64,000 nt of DNA, taken from contig OX637391.1 of the NCBI GenBank assembly GCA_951799425.1, forward strand, positions 54,101,069 to 54,165,068, written 5' to 3'. Shown here in pieces: positions 1 to 11,638 of this stretch (its first letter is position 1; each line of letters opens with the position of its first letter). This DNA comes from Ilex aquifolium (Eukaryota > Streptophyta > Magnoliopsida > Aquifoliales > Aquifoliaceae). Both the position numbers and the translations under genes were made by a program. The notes beneath the pieces are model-generated. The model saw nothing but the letters and a program-made list of their open reading frames with translations. It was not told where the DNA came from and ran no database searches.

Positions 1-60
1 GTCCCATAGGGCCATAGCCACAACAGCACAAAAGAGAATCCAAACCTTTTAAGGGTGCGA

Positions 61-67
61 CTATAAA
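61..67 (+). promoter_or_regulatory. Possible TATA box of the LBD gene
   Basis: The motif CTATAAA lies about 85 bp before the LBD start codon, a plausible distance for a TATA box plus a short leader. Nothing else supports it, and such AT-rich motifs are common here by chance. Confidence 0.3.
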
Positions 68-150
68 GCATGAAAAATCCCATCTTAGTGCTCACCCAAG
101 TTTTAGTACAAGTGAAAACCTTTGAGGAAGACAACTAAAAGCTCAGGACA

Positions 151-928
151 ATGACAGGACTTGGATCATCATGTGGATCATGCAAGTTTCTGAGGAGAAA
201 GTGCACAAGTGAATGTGTGTTTGCACCTTACTTCTCCTACGACCAGGCGGCCAACCACTTCGCGGCTGTGCACAAGGTGTTTGGTGCCAGCAATGTTTCA
301 AAGCTGTTGTCGAACCTGCCACTGCACCACCGGAGTGAAGCTGCCATCACAATATCGTACGAAGGATTGGCTCGGATGAGGGATCCTGTATATGGTTGTG
401 TAGCTCATATCTTTGCACTCCAACAACAGGTTTCCTGCTATATATGTGTCCTCTCAAACACATATTGAACAACAATCAAGTTCAAATATTTCATTCCATA
501 AAATAGGGGGAAAGAAATAATTGATACCTGATGGAAACTTATTGTATCACATGCAGGTGGCCAGCCTACAGGAGGAGATAGAAATTCTTGGGAACCAAAT
601 GGATAATCTCAAATCTGATGTGCTTCCTAGTGGAAGTTCTCAATTGACTAATAATCTGTATAATTGTTTACAATTCTGTTCTCCAGAGAATGCTTTAGAC
701 ATGGACGAGTATCTAAATCAAGAGACGCCACCGCTTTCATATACAGACTATGCATCAGCAAATCAAGCTTTTTATAGTCAAATGAACCTTCAGCTTCCTC
801 CTGGAAATGGACTGGACGACCCAACTTCTCGTTCTTTCCTTGATACAAATACTGAAGGACCATTGGAAGGATTGGACGAAGAAATTTTTCTGCTTTATCC
901 ATGGATGGGCAGTGGCTGCGACTACTAG
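151..928 (+). CDS. LOB-domain (LBD) class I transcription factor, two exons
   Basis: A plant-specific nuclear DNA-binding regulator. The model joins 151-429 and 557-928, giving 216 aa. Exon 1 ends CAACAACAG before GT; exon 2 follows ATGCAG; the phase is 0. Residues about 6-105 form the LOB domain. The CX2CX6CX3C zinc motif is C8, C11, C18, C22, followed by the [10 protein letters not shown] block, DPVYG, and a LALQQQ-type coiled coil that the intron splits exactly as in known LBD genes. The C-terminal half is acidic and hydrophobic, ending in [13 protein letters not shown], which could be an activation region. The N-terminus resembles the LBD16/18/29/33 group, known for auxin-dependent lateral-root and callus programmes, but I cannot assign an orthologue. 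SSCGSCK at the start is slightly unusual; most members read SPCGACK. The gene has no visible operon-like partner. Confidence 0.93.
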
Positions 929-1869
929 CAGGGAGAAGTTAGTGTTATAGTACTCTTTGTCCCCTGTAAAAACAAATCATGTAGAAGAATGTGTTCTCCT
1001 TTCTTTCCTTTTACCAAAAGAGATGTTTGTTAAAACTTTGTAACAACCATGCCTACCATGGTAACTGTCAAGGGGGTCATGCACGTTTGGGTTGCTTATC
1101 TTGGCACCCGCATCTTGGCCTTGGCATGGGGTACCATTGGGAAAGTCATTCACAAGCCATGGCCATGCCAAACATCAAGATGCTAACAGTAAGCACCTGA
1201 TGCCACGTTGCATTTAGCTACTGATGGATTAGGCCATACCAAGGAATGGACAAAGGAAAATCATTGATGAGTTGCAGATTCTCCGTATCTGGAAACCTAT
1301 TCCCTGCTTTAGCAAAGGAATCATCATCCTGGAAGTCAAGTTAGCTCAGGATGGGCTTCTAATATTTCAACGAATTAACATTTACCTTCCTACGAATAAT
1401 TAACGACATACTATACACTAGGTAGACTGTCATATGTAGTCTAACATGATGTAACATTTCTCCTCTCATAGAAACACCTTGATGCATATGAGGCCATAAA
1501 AATGAAATTTTCATTATAGGTATAAAAACGTTACTAATATATTATGCTTTTAGATAAAAATAAAATAAAATAAGGAAGAATACAATGGCAAAAACATAAA
1601 AAATTTGAAAAGTTGCACCTGTGCTGTCCAAACTACCACTCTGTATTTCCAGAAAATAATTAGGAAAGAAGTAAATCAGTTGCCTCAGCCCCAAATGTTA
1701 AAAAGCCATGGGTGTTTCTAGAAATTAATTGAACTACAGTAACTGAATCCACCTCCTATCCTGCTGAAGCTGTACCAATTATCCAAGAGAAAAAGATCAT
1801 GCCACTCCAGTTATCGAACATTCTGTAGATTTCAACTAAAAGTTTCACAATATGAAATCAAACAGCACA
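929..1869. other. Intergenic region downstream of the LBD gene
   Basis: The first roughly 100 bp are probably the LBD 3' untranslated region. The rest is unremarkable, becomes AT-rich after 1,450, and holds only short open frames without recognisable similarity. On the minus strand, 1,750-1,869 may be 3' untranslated sequence carried with the adjoining pseudogene. Confidence 0.5.
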
Positions 1870-3345
1870 TTACGAGCACCATTCTCTGGCATTTTGGAAC
1901 ATCCGTAACCAGTGGCTCGGGCCTTTCTTTTCCACATCCCAGTGCTTTGGATACCATGGAAACTGCCACATCAAAAAGCAGCGCCCCAGATGGGGCATCA
2001 TGGCAAGATGCATCCCATCCAGAGAAGAAATGGCTGCCACACCCAAGGGATGGGGCATCATGTCCCCAAGCACTTTCTCGAGCTGAAGATCCACATCAGG
2101 TGGTGGGGGAGGAAGTCCACTGGAACAAGCACCTTTCAATATCTAAGCTGTCTACTAAAACAACACGTCCATCACCACTAATTGTTACAATAACAGCCAT
2201 AGAGACTATTTCTCTATCACAGATGGAATGCAAAAGTCTTCGGCTTTCAGGCTTCACCAATATTGCATATTGCTCCTGATACTCTGCACCCCATATCTCC
2301 AAGACAGACATTGTGTTGTCACCAATTACAATTGGCCAGATATCAATCATGGCACCCTTGGCTATATTATTTCCTTAACGACGTTACAATTCCCACCAGC
2401 ACCCTGATCATGAATACTGATGATTGGGTTTTTCTCTCCCATTTCAGCAAAGGCACGAACAACACGATATAGTTTTTGTGCCATCTCTGTGTCTCCACGC
2501 TGCACAGCATAAAATCCAGGTCAGCATAATTTTGGCCACTAACCATGCTGGATGCAGCACCACCTCCCATCCCTATACGATATGCTGGGCCTCCAATCCT
2601 TACAACTAACATACCAATTGCCCGTCTCTCCTTTGGATATGTGGTCATGATTAATCTGTCCTATGCCTCCACTGAACATGATCGGCTACAACCATTCCCA
2701 CCTTTCTCCACAATGGAGTCGCATTCCAAAAGCTCTCAAGTAGCCCTGAATCAATGGCTCTCCAAATTTATTCCCATAATCTGATGCACCATTGCTAGCA
2801 TCACTGAGAATCTGCAAGGCCGAAGCCAAGTTCGACAGATATGTAAATAAAGGGTCTTCCAAAGGAGCATATGACCCTTCAATATTAAGATTTCCAACAC
2901 AGTAACCAGTCGTAGCTCCTTTGGAACCCCTTCCAGTGGCATGGGTATCCCTGATACGGCCTCCTGCTCCTGTTTCTGCACCAGGGTAAGGCGCCACAGC
3001 ACATGGGAAATTATGGGTTTCAGCTGTAAATAAGATATCAAGACAAGAAGTAATTGTGTTCAACAGACATGTTGAACCAGGTTGAACCGATCGCAACTGC
3101 TCCATCAGAAACCCCTTGATTGCACTTGGGTTGTCCTTGAACCCAATGACAGAGTTGTTTGTATTTGCTTACAAAGTCTTACTAATAGCCCATATGCTGA
3201 TCATCTATAACAATCTTCCCAGTGAAAAACCAACTGTAGGTCTTGTTCATTAAAGGCCAATCCCATTACCACATTAATTTCCTCCAATACCTTCCGACCC
3301 TTCTCCATGACTGGAATAAAACGAAACTTCTCGGGGACTAGACTC
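1870..3345 (-). pseudogene. Phosphoribosylformylglycinamidine (FGAM) synthase pseudogene, internally deleted
   Basis: The parent enzyme converts FGAR plus glutamine to FGAM, step four of purine synthesis, in plastids and mitochondria of plants; it is about 1,400 aa. On the minus strand, 3345 to about 2065 reads, with frameshifts and stops, the synthetase core: ETHNFPCAVAPYPGAETGAG, GGRIRDTHATGRGS, NEGASDYGNKFGEP-like, [20 protein letters not shown] and DHTMSVLEIWGAEYQEQ-like text. It then passes from LEKVLGDM directly into PLGVAAI and the last about 55 residues, ending KKGPSHWLRMFQNAREWCS with the stop at 1870-1872. Most of the second synthetase half and nearly all of the glutaminase domain are missing. 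The surviving glutaminase tip reads MMPHLGRC where functional copies have a PHPE motif. No intron is visible, but the parent coding region has few introns, so retroposition cannot be inferred from that. Confidence 0.9.
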
Positions 3346-4047
3346 GTCCCAATTGTAATATACTCGTATTAAAAAAAAAATTAAATTAGAAGATCTCAAA
3401 TTTTTAGGTACATTACTAATTCATAAAAAAATTAAATTCTTTAAATTTTAAACCCTAAAAAAAATGCCCCAAAATATTAAGTACAATCAACATTTTTATT
3501 GTAATAATTTGGGTCCATGATTCAATTTATAACATTAAAAATCTAAAAATCATAAGATTGAAAAAATAAAAAATACTCAAAAATCAACTCATATTTACTC
3601 ATACTCTCTCTCTCTCTGTAAAAATTAGTACAAAGCATTAAAAAAAATTAAAATTAAACTCTCTTTATGATAAAAAATAAAAACAAAAGTTAAAATATTT
3701 TTATCAGTAACACTAGCACGTTCTTCTTCTCACTCTCATATAATAAATTAAAAATAAATTAATTTTTTTTAAAAAATAATATTAAAAATAAAAAAGACAT
3801 GATTTAATATTTTTACTTTAAGCTTCCAATTGCTTTAAGCCACCCCGTATAAAGACACTTGGTCATTCTATCATGCACCATTGCAACAAACTCATTTATC
3901 TGATTATCTGACAATGAACCACTGCCAAGTACCTCCTTGTTCGTTCCATTCTATTTACCTCTGTCAAACTGCATACTCGGCAGATTGATACAAGCATTAG
4001 CTTTAATATACTAAATCCGTGTTGGCTAACCGTGTCATGTTCAAAAG
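3346..4047. other. AT-rich intergenic sequence
   Basis: Very AT-rich with long A and T runs, a short TC microsatellite near 3604-3618, and no credible coding frame. I see nothing else. Confidence 0.5.
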
Positions 4048-4213
4048 TGCTCCCATTATTTGCATCTAATTAGAGTCCTAATTTGAATATCTAAAGCACT
4101 ATCATCTTTGAATTGACATTGAATTTTATTGAATGTTAAAATCCACTACTAATTCAATGGTTACAATATATTAAATTCTCAAATTTAGATCCTCATATTA
4201 AATTCCAATAGCA
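4048..4213. mobile_element. MITE (imperfect inverted repeats)
   Basis: The left end (TGCTCCCATTATTTGCATCT) and the inverted right end (TGCTATTGGAATTTAATATG) pair imperfectly over about 45 bp, with shared AATTTGA/ATCTAA text. It resembles the other small 'CTATTGGAA' MITEs at 46559, 47928 and 61229. The exact ends and target duplication are not resolved. Confidence 0.5.
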
Positions 4214-4278
4214 TGATTCTAGGTAGGAATAGGTGACAAGTCACAACATATAGTAGGCTTCATATAATTGAAATTATA

Positions 4279-4431
4279 TTCTCTCCATTACACTTTCGCT
4301 TAATTTCACTAAATGGTAGATTATCCACTATGTATTAGTGGAGGGTCCACTTAAAAAAAGTAGGTCTCACTTATATTAATGATATTTCATCTACTATTAA
4401 ATAGAATTGAGTGAAAGTGTAATGAAAAATA
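4279..4431. mobile_element. MITE with inverted repeats based on CATTACACTTTC
   Basis: Left arm CTCCATTACACTTTCGCTTA and right arm (inverted) TTCATTACACTTTCACTCAA pair well, continuing into TAGTAGAT-type text, so about 150 bp can fold into a hairpin. A possible TATAT target duplication flanks it but is weak in this AT-rich context. Confidence 0.55.
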
Positions 4432-4559
4432 TATCAATGCACATAATTTGTTACACACTGTTTAAATTATATACACTGTTTAAATTATATACACTTGGTT
4501 TTTTTATATATATAAAAAAATAGTTAACACACCATATGGTAGTACTAGATGATGCGCAA

Positions 4560-4780
4560 CTACAATTCAATTCAACTCAACAAAATCTTGTCCTAACATT
4601 TTTGGGATCGGTTACATGAATTTTGTTTCTCCATTTAGCTCTATCAAGAACAATGTTTTTAGTTAAATTATAGGTTATTATATTTTTCTTTATTATTTCA
4701 TTTAAAGTTACTTTTGATTTTCCTATATTTCTACTTTTACCTCCAATAACTAGCATATTTGTGAGACCCATTCATGCATT
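4560..4780 (-). pseudogene. RTE-type LINE, C-terminal fragment
   Basis: The minus strand reads KSKVTLNEIIKKN, then LDRAKWRNKIHVTDPK, matching the end of plant RTE-clade LINE reverse-transcriptase proteins (pattern GRPKxTLxExIxKD ... DRxxWRxxIHVxDP). Only the final about 60 residues plus a short 3' tail remain. Related fragments lie at 11363-11638 and 18337-18500 on the same strand. Confidence 0.7.
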
Positions 4781-4892
4781 ACATTGCATTTAAATGATGG
4801 TAAAGGAGAAATTATAATTTTCATTGCTTAGCAAAAAAAATAATGGTGATGGTGTAATTGGAGAGTTTTATTATGTTTTGGATAGATATTAG

Positions 4893-5759
4893 TAAATTAA
4901 AGGGCAAATTCTTTTTTTATTCCTTGTGGTTTGGGTCGGTTGCACTTTACCTCCATATGTTTTTTTAATAGGCACTTCACTCCCTTATGTTTTTGAACGG
5001 ATATGAATAGACGACTCCCGGTAAATGCAAAAAGACCATATTACCCTTATTTTCTAAACTGATCTATCACCCCCTCCTCTCCTCCCAACCCAACAAACCA
5101 ACCACCCTACTGCCATCACCTCAACCACTACGTTGACCACAACGATTTTCAATTTTTTCATTGAAAATCAAATTTTCTTCAAACCCATTTTAATTTCAAT
5201 CCAACTTCAATTCCAATTATCTTCATTGCAAATCAAACCCAATCAACAAATTGAATCACCCACAACCACAGCATCCATAACCACCTGTAGCACCTGCGAC
5301 AACCACCCACTCGAAGAAAGAAAAATCAAAGTCGTAGACTTTTGTTTCGAAATTGAAATTAAAATCAAAATTCCATGTCAATTTCGATTTCATTTTCAAA
5401 TCGTCGTTGCACTCATTTTGCTGAAGTGATGCACTAGGAAAATTGGTTTTGCCAGATTGAAATTGTGATTCGTCGGAGTGGACTAGTTTCGGCCATGAGA
5501 CGAGGAGGATGGGCATGAGGTTAAGAGACAGAAGAAGATGGGTGTGTAAGAATGAGAGCATTTTTGTCTTTTCAATGGAAAGTCGACTTTGATACAAAAA
5601 AAATTTGCACCTAAACCCTCTACTCTAATGCATGAATTACAAATTTCGTTAATTTGGACAAAATTTGTAACGGTAGTATTTTAGTCTAAAAACATAAAAG
5701 GGGTAAAATGTCTGTTAAAAAAACACAAGGGGGTAAAAAAGAATTTGCCCTAAATTAAA
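4893..5759. mobile_element. Mutator-like non-autonomous element with 9-bp target duplication
   Basis: The element is 4902-5750 (849 bp). It begins GGGCAAATTCTTTTTTTAT and ends with the inverse, GTAAAAAAGAATTTGCCC. It is flanked by the perfect 9-bp direct repeat TAAATTAAA at 4893-4901 and 5751-5759; nine bases is the Mutator-superfamily signature. The inverted repeats are strong for about 16 bp and degenerate further in. The core (about 5050-5560) is more GC-rich and pyrimidine-rich than the surroundings and could be captured host DNA, as in Pack-MULEs, but I do not recognise a gene in it. No transposase is present. Confidence 0.85.
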
Positions 5760-6262
5760 AGTACTAAAGTTGAGGAGGGAAAAAAAATAATCAGGGAAAG
5801 GAAACATAACTAATGGGGCAAAACTATATTTTCGTATTAACACCTATTATGACGAAAGGGCGATATTACGAAAATGTGGGGGATATATTTATAATTAATC
5901 AACTATAAAAGTTGGAGTAAAATAAATAGTGAAAACATCTTCCTAGCTGATGTACTGCACCCTTCTACACATATTCTTCACCCTTCCCTCCTCTCGCTAA
6001 GCACTTACGGAACACAAGAAGTTGGAATCTCTTCTAGTTTTCATTTTGGTTTGTTGAATATGAGTTTGCCAAAATCCTATCACTTGCATAAGAGGTATGT
6101 TTTATTTTCTAGAGTGGACTTGCATGCTAGAATGAGTACATAAGAGTTTGGGCTGTAAAAGTGTTTGAATGGCATAAGATTTAGTTAAGTTTATTTTTGG
6201 CCAGATTTTGTTAGCTAAATCTCATGGCTTATAATTCTTTTAAATCAATATTTTTAATAATA
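5760..6262. other. Intergenic sequence, no gene seen
   Basis: Mixed composition with a pyrimidine-rich stretch near 5,960-6,010 that could be a leader or LTR remnant. No open frame or repeat termini could be defended. Confidence 0.4.
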
Positions 6263-7273
6263 CTAGTTGATGCACACGTGTGTTGCACGTGATACATTTT
6301 GATGTATAGTTAAGCTAGTGGTAATAGATCAAAGATTGATATTAGTATATGATGACCTTATAGACATTAGCACATTTTCCTTATCATATTTGAATCAATT
6401 AAGACAGGATTTATTCAGATCAACTATGATAATAAAAGTTTGGCTCATGTAATAGAGGCTTTCAGTCTCATAACAAATTTAAGCGTACTTCTCGGGAACC
6501 TTAGTCTATTTATCGTTATTCTTAAAATTAAGTCCCAATAAGCTTCTTGATCCCTTTATATGGAACTATAAATGTGCCCAAATAGGAATCCAAAAAAAAA
6601 ACACTGCATAAATAAGTTGCTATAAAAAATTACAAAAAAATAAAATAAAAAAACAAACATTTGTGAACTCATTTATAATAACTAATATTTACTACAAGGT
6701 GTGTTCAAGCACCTTATAATTCTGTCAGCATATCCTTCAAGAAAAATACCTTTATTAGTGAAGTGAACTTTTTCCTGACCTTTGGTCACTATTTTCTTCA
6801 CGAATATATATCAATCGATAAATATTATCGACTTCATTTGAATTCACTTAAACTTATTGAAGCAACAATCACTGACATATTATGCAAGAAAATAAATTTC
6901 CAAAAAAACCATGGAAATAACAAATATCTTCACCAAAATCATGATTGAATGTGTGAAGCGCAAAGTCTTTCCAAACATTACAAAGATAACATACGAGGTC
7001 TCAGAATATTTATTAGTTAAATGATTAATTATTTAAAAGAATTTGTAGCCCTAAATAATTTATGATGCTTCTTTGATGCAATGTCCTGTGGAGTGATGCC
7101 GCTATTTTTTTGAGATGGAAATATTTGAATCTCCCAATGTGTGAGTTGAATTCTCCTATATACAATCTCGTGCCTCATTGTCCTTCCCTAGAGATTTCGT
7201 AGTCCTATCACTACAAAAAATAATTATGTAGCTTAGCACACCTCACATCGAATTGATAATTAATCTTTTTGAT

Positions 7274-7435
7274 TTCTATTTTGGAAAATGTTACATGGAC
7301 TTAAAAAATAAACTTGATAATCACAATCATTGAATAAGTAGTAGGTCACAATAAATATTGAGATCCACAATGAAATCAATGCTTGTAATTATCAAGTCTA
7401 TTTTTTACGTTTATGTAGTATTACTCTTCTATTTT
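7274..7435. mobile_element. Mutator-type MITE with 9-bp target duplication
   Basis: Element 7283-7426 (144 bp) is flanked by TTCTATTTT at 7274-7282 and 7427-7435. The arms pair over about 45 bp (TAAAAAATAAACTTGATAAT on the left; TAAAAAATAGACTTGATAAT inverted on the right). The terminal pattern GAGTAATACTA at one end is shared with the element at 46559. Confidence 0.75.
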
Positions 7436-8563
7436 TGTTCATTTTGCTTTAGTTCCTTAACGCCTCCTACACAGTTCCTATCATACAAAAAGGACAGAAT
7501 ATTTTAATTTGGCAAAAAACCATAAGTTCCAAGTGAAAACATCCTTGAGATTGTGAAGAGTATAAATCAATAATCTAAAAATACACATCCAATATAATCC
7601 TATATGATTTTCTAATTCCTGACAACAGAACTAATCTAACGAACCAAAAGCCACACACAAATGCTTCTGGATTCTTATCCAATTGGGCATATATATCACG
7701 CCTTATGCTGCAATGAACTCTAAAACTCCAAAATGAGAAACCCGCACAACAGCAACCTTCTGAAGCTCAAACAACATTGGATACTCAATGGACAAAGATA
7801 CTGCAGGATCATTTTTGATATTAACAATGCATCAAAATTGTAAAAGGAGAAGGGGGAGGCGGGAATCAAATATATCAACTACAAAAACATGTCATCACAG
7901 ACTATTTATTTGAATTAACTAACCCAGGTGGTTGAGGGCTGACAGTCATTATAAATGAAAGAACATATATAAATAAATCAGACAATATAATCAAAAAAAA
8001 AATTATAAAAAAAAAAAGTGAAAGAGAAAATAACGAAAAATAAGATTAATAAACTTACTTTTATCACCAATTTCTATGCGTGGCTGCAAGAGTAGAAAGA
8101 GATGAGGATGAAATTAGAATATTTGAAATATTAACTAAATTAAAAAAAAAAACAGTTTCATATGCACAAGAATGCTTTTAGAAGCAGCTTAAATCTGCCT
8201 TTCTTTGTGAATATATTATTTAGTCTATAGAATTGAAGAGCATGAATGAGACGATGAACACATTTGGGTATGAATATAGAATCTGGTAAATACAGTGTTC
8301 ATAATAGAGTCTGTGGCAGCAAATCTTGGTGTGTCTTCAACAGGTTAGAGATTTTATAAATTTATCATTATTCACTACACATTCAGTATTAAGTTTCAGA
8401 ATTTGTAAAGTCTCAATGCTAAATGAGTTTTCCAAAGCAGGTAGAATATGAAACATATTAGAGTATTGACTGCATAGTTATTGAGTTGAAAGATCAACCA
8501 ACATGGAAGATATGATTGACATTATATGCCAAAATTTTTTCATGTTAGCACACTTTTATTTTA

Positions 8564-8850
8564 TTTTTTTTTTCGAAAAGTAAAATATATTTCATATGTA
8601 AACATTTACAAAGGTGTAAAGGCAATGAAAAACAAAAGACAACAACCAGCCTTACAGTCACAAAAGACAGCAACATCAAGCTGCAGTTGCCAAAGAAACC
8701 AGCTGTACAGTAAGGTGAACAGTGGCAACAAGCAGCAACAGAAGCATAAAGACAGCAAGGTGGGCTGCATCAGAACACAAAAGACAGCAAGGTGGGCTGC
8801 CAAAGAGTCCATCAAGGTGGGATTCAAAGGGAAGTAGTGATTGATCACTA
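8564..8850 (-). pseudogene. Possible L1-type LINE 3' end, 5' truncated
   Basis: On the minus strand this is a TG-rich tract (GCTGTCTTTTGTG-like phrases) followed by a short CCTTT/TGTAAAT region and TTTTACTTTTCGAAAAAAAA, closely resembling the 3' untranslated region and tail of the LINE at 13340-18335. It includes a local direct repeat, ACAAAAGACAGCAAGGTGGG, on the plus strand. No coding domain remains. Confidence 0.4.
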
Positions 8851-8893
8851 CTTTTATTAGTGATCACTTTTATTAGTAGTATATAGATATAGA

Positions 8894-10038
8894 TTTATTC
8901 ATTACATGTGTAATTGAAGAACATGAATGGTCTAAGAGTTAAATTAGAAAAATGATATGATTATCTCTATATAATTGTTTGAGGATAGAAAAGAAAATAA
9001 AAGTTTTGTCAAGGAGAGAGAGAGAGAGATGAAGGAAGCAACATTCAGTGATAGATTCAAAGGGTCAAAGTAACTTGTAATCATTTAAACCAGCGAATGG
9101 TGATTTAATAATGATATTTAACCTACGATAGCCATCCATGTAGTAATGGGGATAAGAATGACTTTATCACATTATTTGAGGGTGAAAAGGGAAAATAAAA
9201 GTTTTTCTTTCTAAGACACTTTTATAGGTAGTAAGATAAGATAAGTATGGTGACATGATTAGAAAGAAGTTGAATAAGGTTGGGAATGGGTGAAATGGTT
9301 TGAAATAGGTTTATGTAAGAAACCTGGTGGTGAAACAGGAAAATTATTGGTTGTACATATTTGGAAAAATGATCATAATGCTTTCCTCAGGACGCTATTT
9401 AGAGCTCATAACCTATGATTAGAAAACTTAGAAAGTTGACTTTATAATCAAGTTGGTTATGTGTCAATTTAATAAGGTTTACAGCTTATTTTGTGGAAAG
9501 CCGCTCTATGAGTTCGCATATTACCTAAATACATCCCAAGTATTTGAGAAAATGTTTAAGTGAGTGGCTCGATCTAAATTGTGTGTAACAGGATATAAAA
9601 GAAAAGGGTAAGAAGTAATTAAAATTAGCGTAAACTATTTATCTACCCGTAAATTCACTTAGTAATCGATTAAGGTGGCAACATCGATTGATCAACCGTT
9701 CTATACATTGAGTATCCATTCCAAAGTAATTATTTCACTAGTTATTCTATTATAGCCTTAAGTTCTCTATATCCAAATATGTTATAATATTAGTTTTGAC
9801 TATTAAGTGATTCTTGAGGGGTGCTAAGCGATGATTGAGAGAATGGGACAATTTATAATATGCTCCGAAATTTGTTAAAACTTTCAAAATGCAATAAAGT
9901 ATTCTCATATGTATTCACTTGCATTTCTTGAGTAATTTAGAGTCAATACTCACTTGTACTTTTACATAGGTTATGAATTATTAGTTTTCCCTGTTCGGAG
10001 CATCTTTTGCTAAAAAACGAGTTTTTGTTGTCTCACAT
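8894..10038. other. AT-rich intergenic sequence
   Basis: A GA microsatellite lies at about 9018-9030. No coding frame, defined repeat or RNA gene is visible. Confidence 0.45.
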
Positions 10039-10561
10039 ACCCTTTCTGAGGGTATGGAGTCACCGTCACGTCAGCATAATTGTGTCTGGAGATGTTGGAA
10101 TGGCGGGATGGTTGACAACAGCCTTGCTAAAAGCTTACTGACTTTTCGAAGCCCCGCCTTCAAAGAGGCGTTGTCGAATAGGGACCCACCACCTCCCGTC
10201 CAACTTCCAGGCACATTCCTATTACTTCACTCGGAACGTACTTCTTTACCCAAAGGTTTGACCTCAATGAACCTTTTTCCTTGGTCTCCAAAGGGATGAA
10301 CTAAAAAGCCAACTAATGGTTAAACATCATTTTGATAAGGGTTGAGCGAGGGCTATCCTTAGCTCTGATTCACCACCCCTCAGGTATGGGAAGGCAAAAG
10401 CTGAAGCAGAGGTAGGGATGTAATGTTAACTACCTGTTGTTATCTCTGAAGTAATAGGATTGTGTCTAGAAGTTGGATGGGAGGTGGTGGGCCCCTATTC
10501 GACAACACTTCCCGACACAGCTATGCCGACGTGACGATGGCTCCCATACCTTTTCGGAGGC
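10039..10561. mobile_element. Fold-back (inverted-repeat) DNA element
   Basis: GC-richer than its surroundings. The left arm (GGTATGGAGTCACCGTCACG) matches the inverted right arm (GGTATGGGAGCCATCGTCAC). A second inner pair, GTTGTCGAATAGGG with the following 'CCCACCACCTCCC' text, occurs near 10168 and inverted near 10500. The arms are partly rearranged, and I could not find a convincing target duplication, so the superfamily is open. Confidence 0.65.
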
Positions 10562-11362
10562 TACTACATCAATTCTATCTAGGGATTGACCATAAAGCAA
10601 AAAAGTGCATCTATTGGTGGTAAAAGTTAGTGTATTGCTTCATAAAAAATAAAAATAAAAATATAAGACATGTGAATTATTTTTACTATGTGAAATGAAG
10701 TTTTGATGATTTGATTTGTGTTGAGTTGAACAAATTATGGTTCACATATATTTAATTGAAAATTTTATAATTTGAGTATTTTCCACTGTGCCAAATTGTT
10801 GATAGTTTGACATAGTTTACACGTTGATTTTGATGTTACACAATTATTGTGAAATAGCTTGACATTACTTAAATGTTGTTGTTTGACTCGTTCATGTAGA
10901 ATATTTACTATTTTAATATATGAGGTTAACTTAAATTTCATAGTGAGTTGAAATCACTTTGGTTGTGATTTGCTCAGGTTGTGAATATATTTTTAGTATA
11001 ATGATATGTGATCCATATTTTTGTTATATTTCCTTTAATTATGATATTCAGTACATTCAATAAAATTATTAATTTAAGATGTCAAAGTTTTAGAGTGGAA
11101 TCCACTACACCACTAACAAGATAGAGGGAAGAGATTAAGGAAACTAGTTGTGTAGATATAGGTAAAAAAATGTTTGTTTCCTTGTTGATGTAGGAAATAA
11201 ATTCTCAAATGTTTGTTTTGGTTTAAGTTACACCATTGTGTATCATGTCATAAAGTTGTTTGGTTGATCTCTTTTATGAAACTATTAGTTAGTATTATTG
11301 ATTTTAAATACGTCATTACAAACACAAGTATTACATATGAAGTTATACTTCAGCCTTAGGGA
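10562..11362. other. AT-rich intergenic sequence
   Basis: No coding frame, RNA gene or defined repeat boundary is visible. Confidence 0.4.
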
Positions 11363-11638
11363 TTACCAAATTGGCCTCTTGAGATGGGATGAGACAATAT
11401 CACTCTTTCTCACTTGTGCCGTATTAAGCCATCTATAAATATGTCTAAACTTTCTAAGTCGATTATCTCTTAACTTTTCTCCTATATATGTTACATCTAC
11501 TTTTTCTTGAATATATTCTTTCATAATTCTATTTTTCTTAATTTTATCACATATCAATCTTAACATTCTTATATCAACCATCTCGTACGTCGACCTTTTA
11601 TCTAATAAAATTGTGACACGGGCAATTTTTTTTTTCAA
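11363..11638 (-). pseudogene. RTE-type LINE fragment
   Basis: The minus strand reads RMLRLICDKIKKNRI, EKVDVTYIGEKLRDNRLRKF and RHIYRW, matching the conserved RTE segment 'EMRMLRWMCGxTRxDRIRNExIxxKVGVAPIxxKMRExRLRWFGHV' downstream of the RT domain. The frame is intact over about 90 residues but diverged, and both ends are cut. Confidence 0.75.

Larger units (their letters stand above)
6263..8893 (-). mobile_element. Helitron D, non-autonomous, minus strand
   Basis: On the minus strand the right boundary reads A|TCTATATCTATATACTAC and the left boundary ends CATCAACTAG|T. A hairpin with CACGTG stems around CAACA lies 8 bp before CTAG. TC start, CTRR end, subterminal hairpin and A/T insertion site are the four Helitron hallmarks. 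The 2,631-bp interior has no Rep/helicase gene. It contains a MITE (7283-7426) and, near its 5' end, a segment resembling an L1 3' region. The 5' choice has one alternative 6 bp inward. Confidence 0.7.

Noticed and set aside
977..1200. Short frames on both strands just after the LBD gene
   Set aside because: Likely 3' untranslated sequence; no similarity and no splice context.
5133..5597. 98- and 113-aa frames on opposite strands inside the 849-bp Mutator-type element
   Set aside because: Biased composition and no domain; described only as a possible captured core.
10054..10299. 81-aa frame in the fold-back element
   Set aside because: Falls in the inverted-repeat arm; no recognisable protein family.
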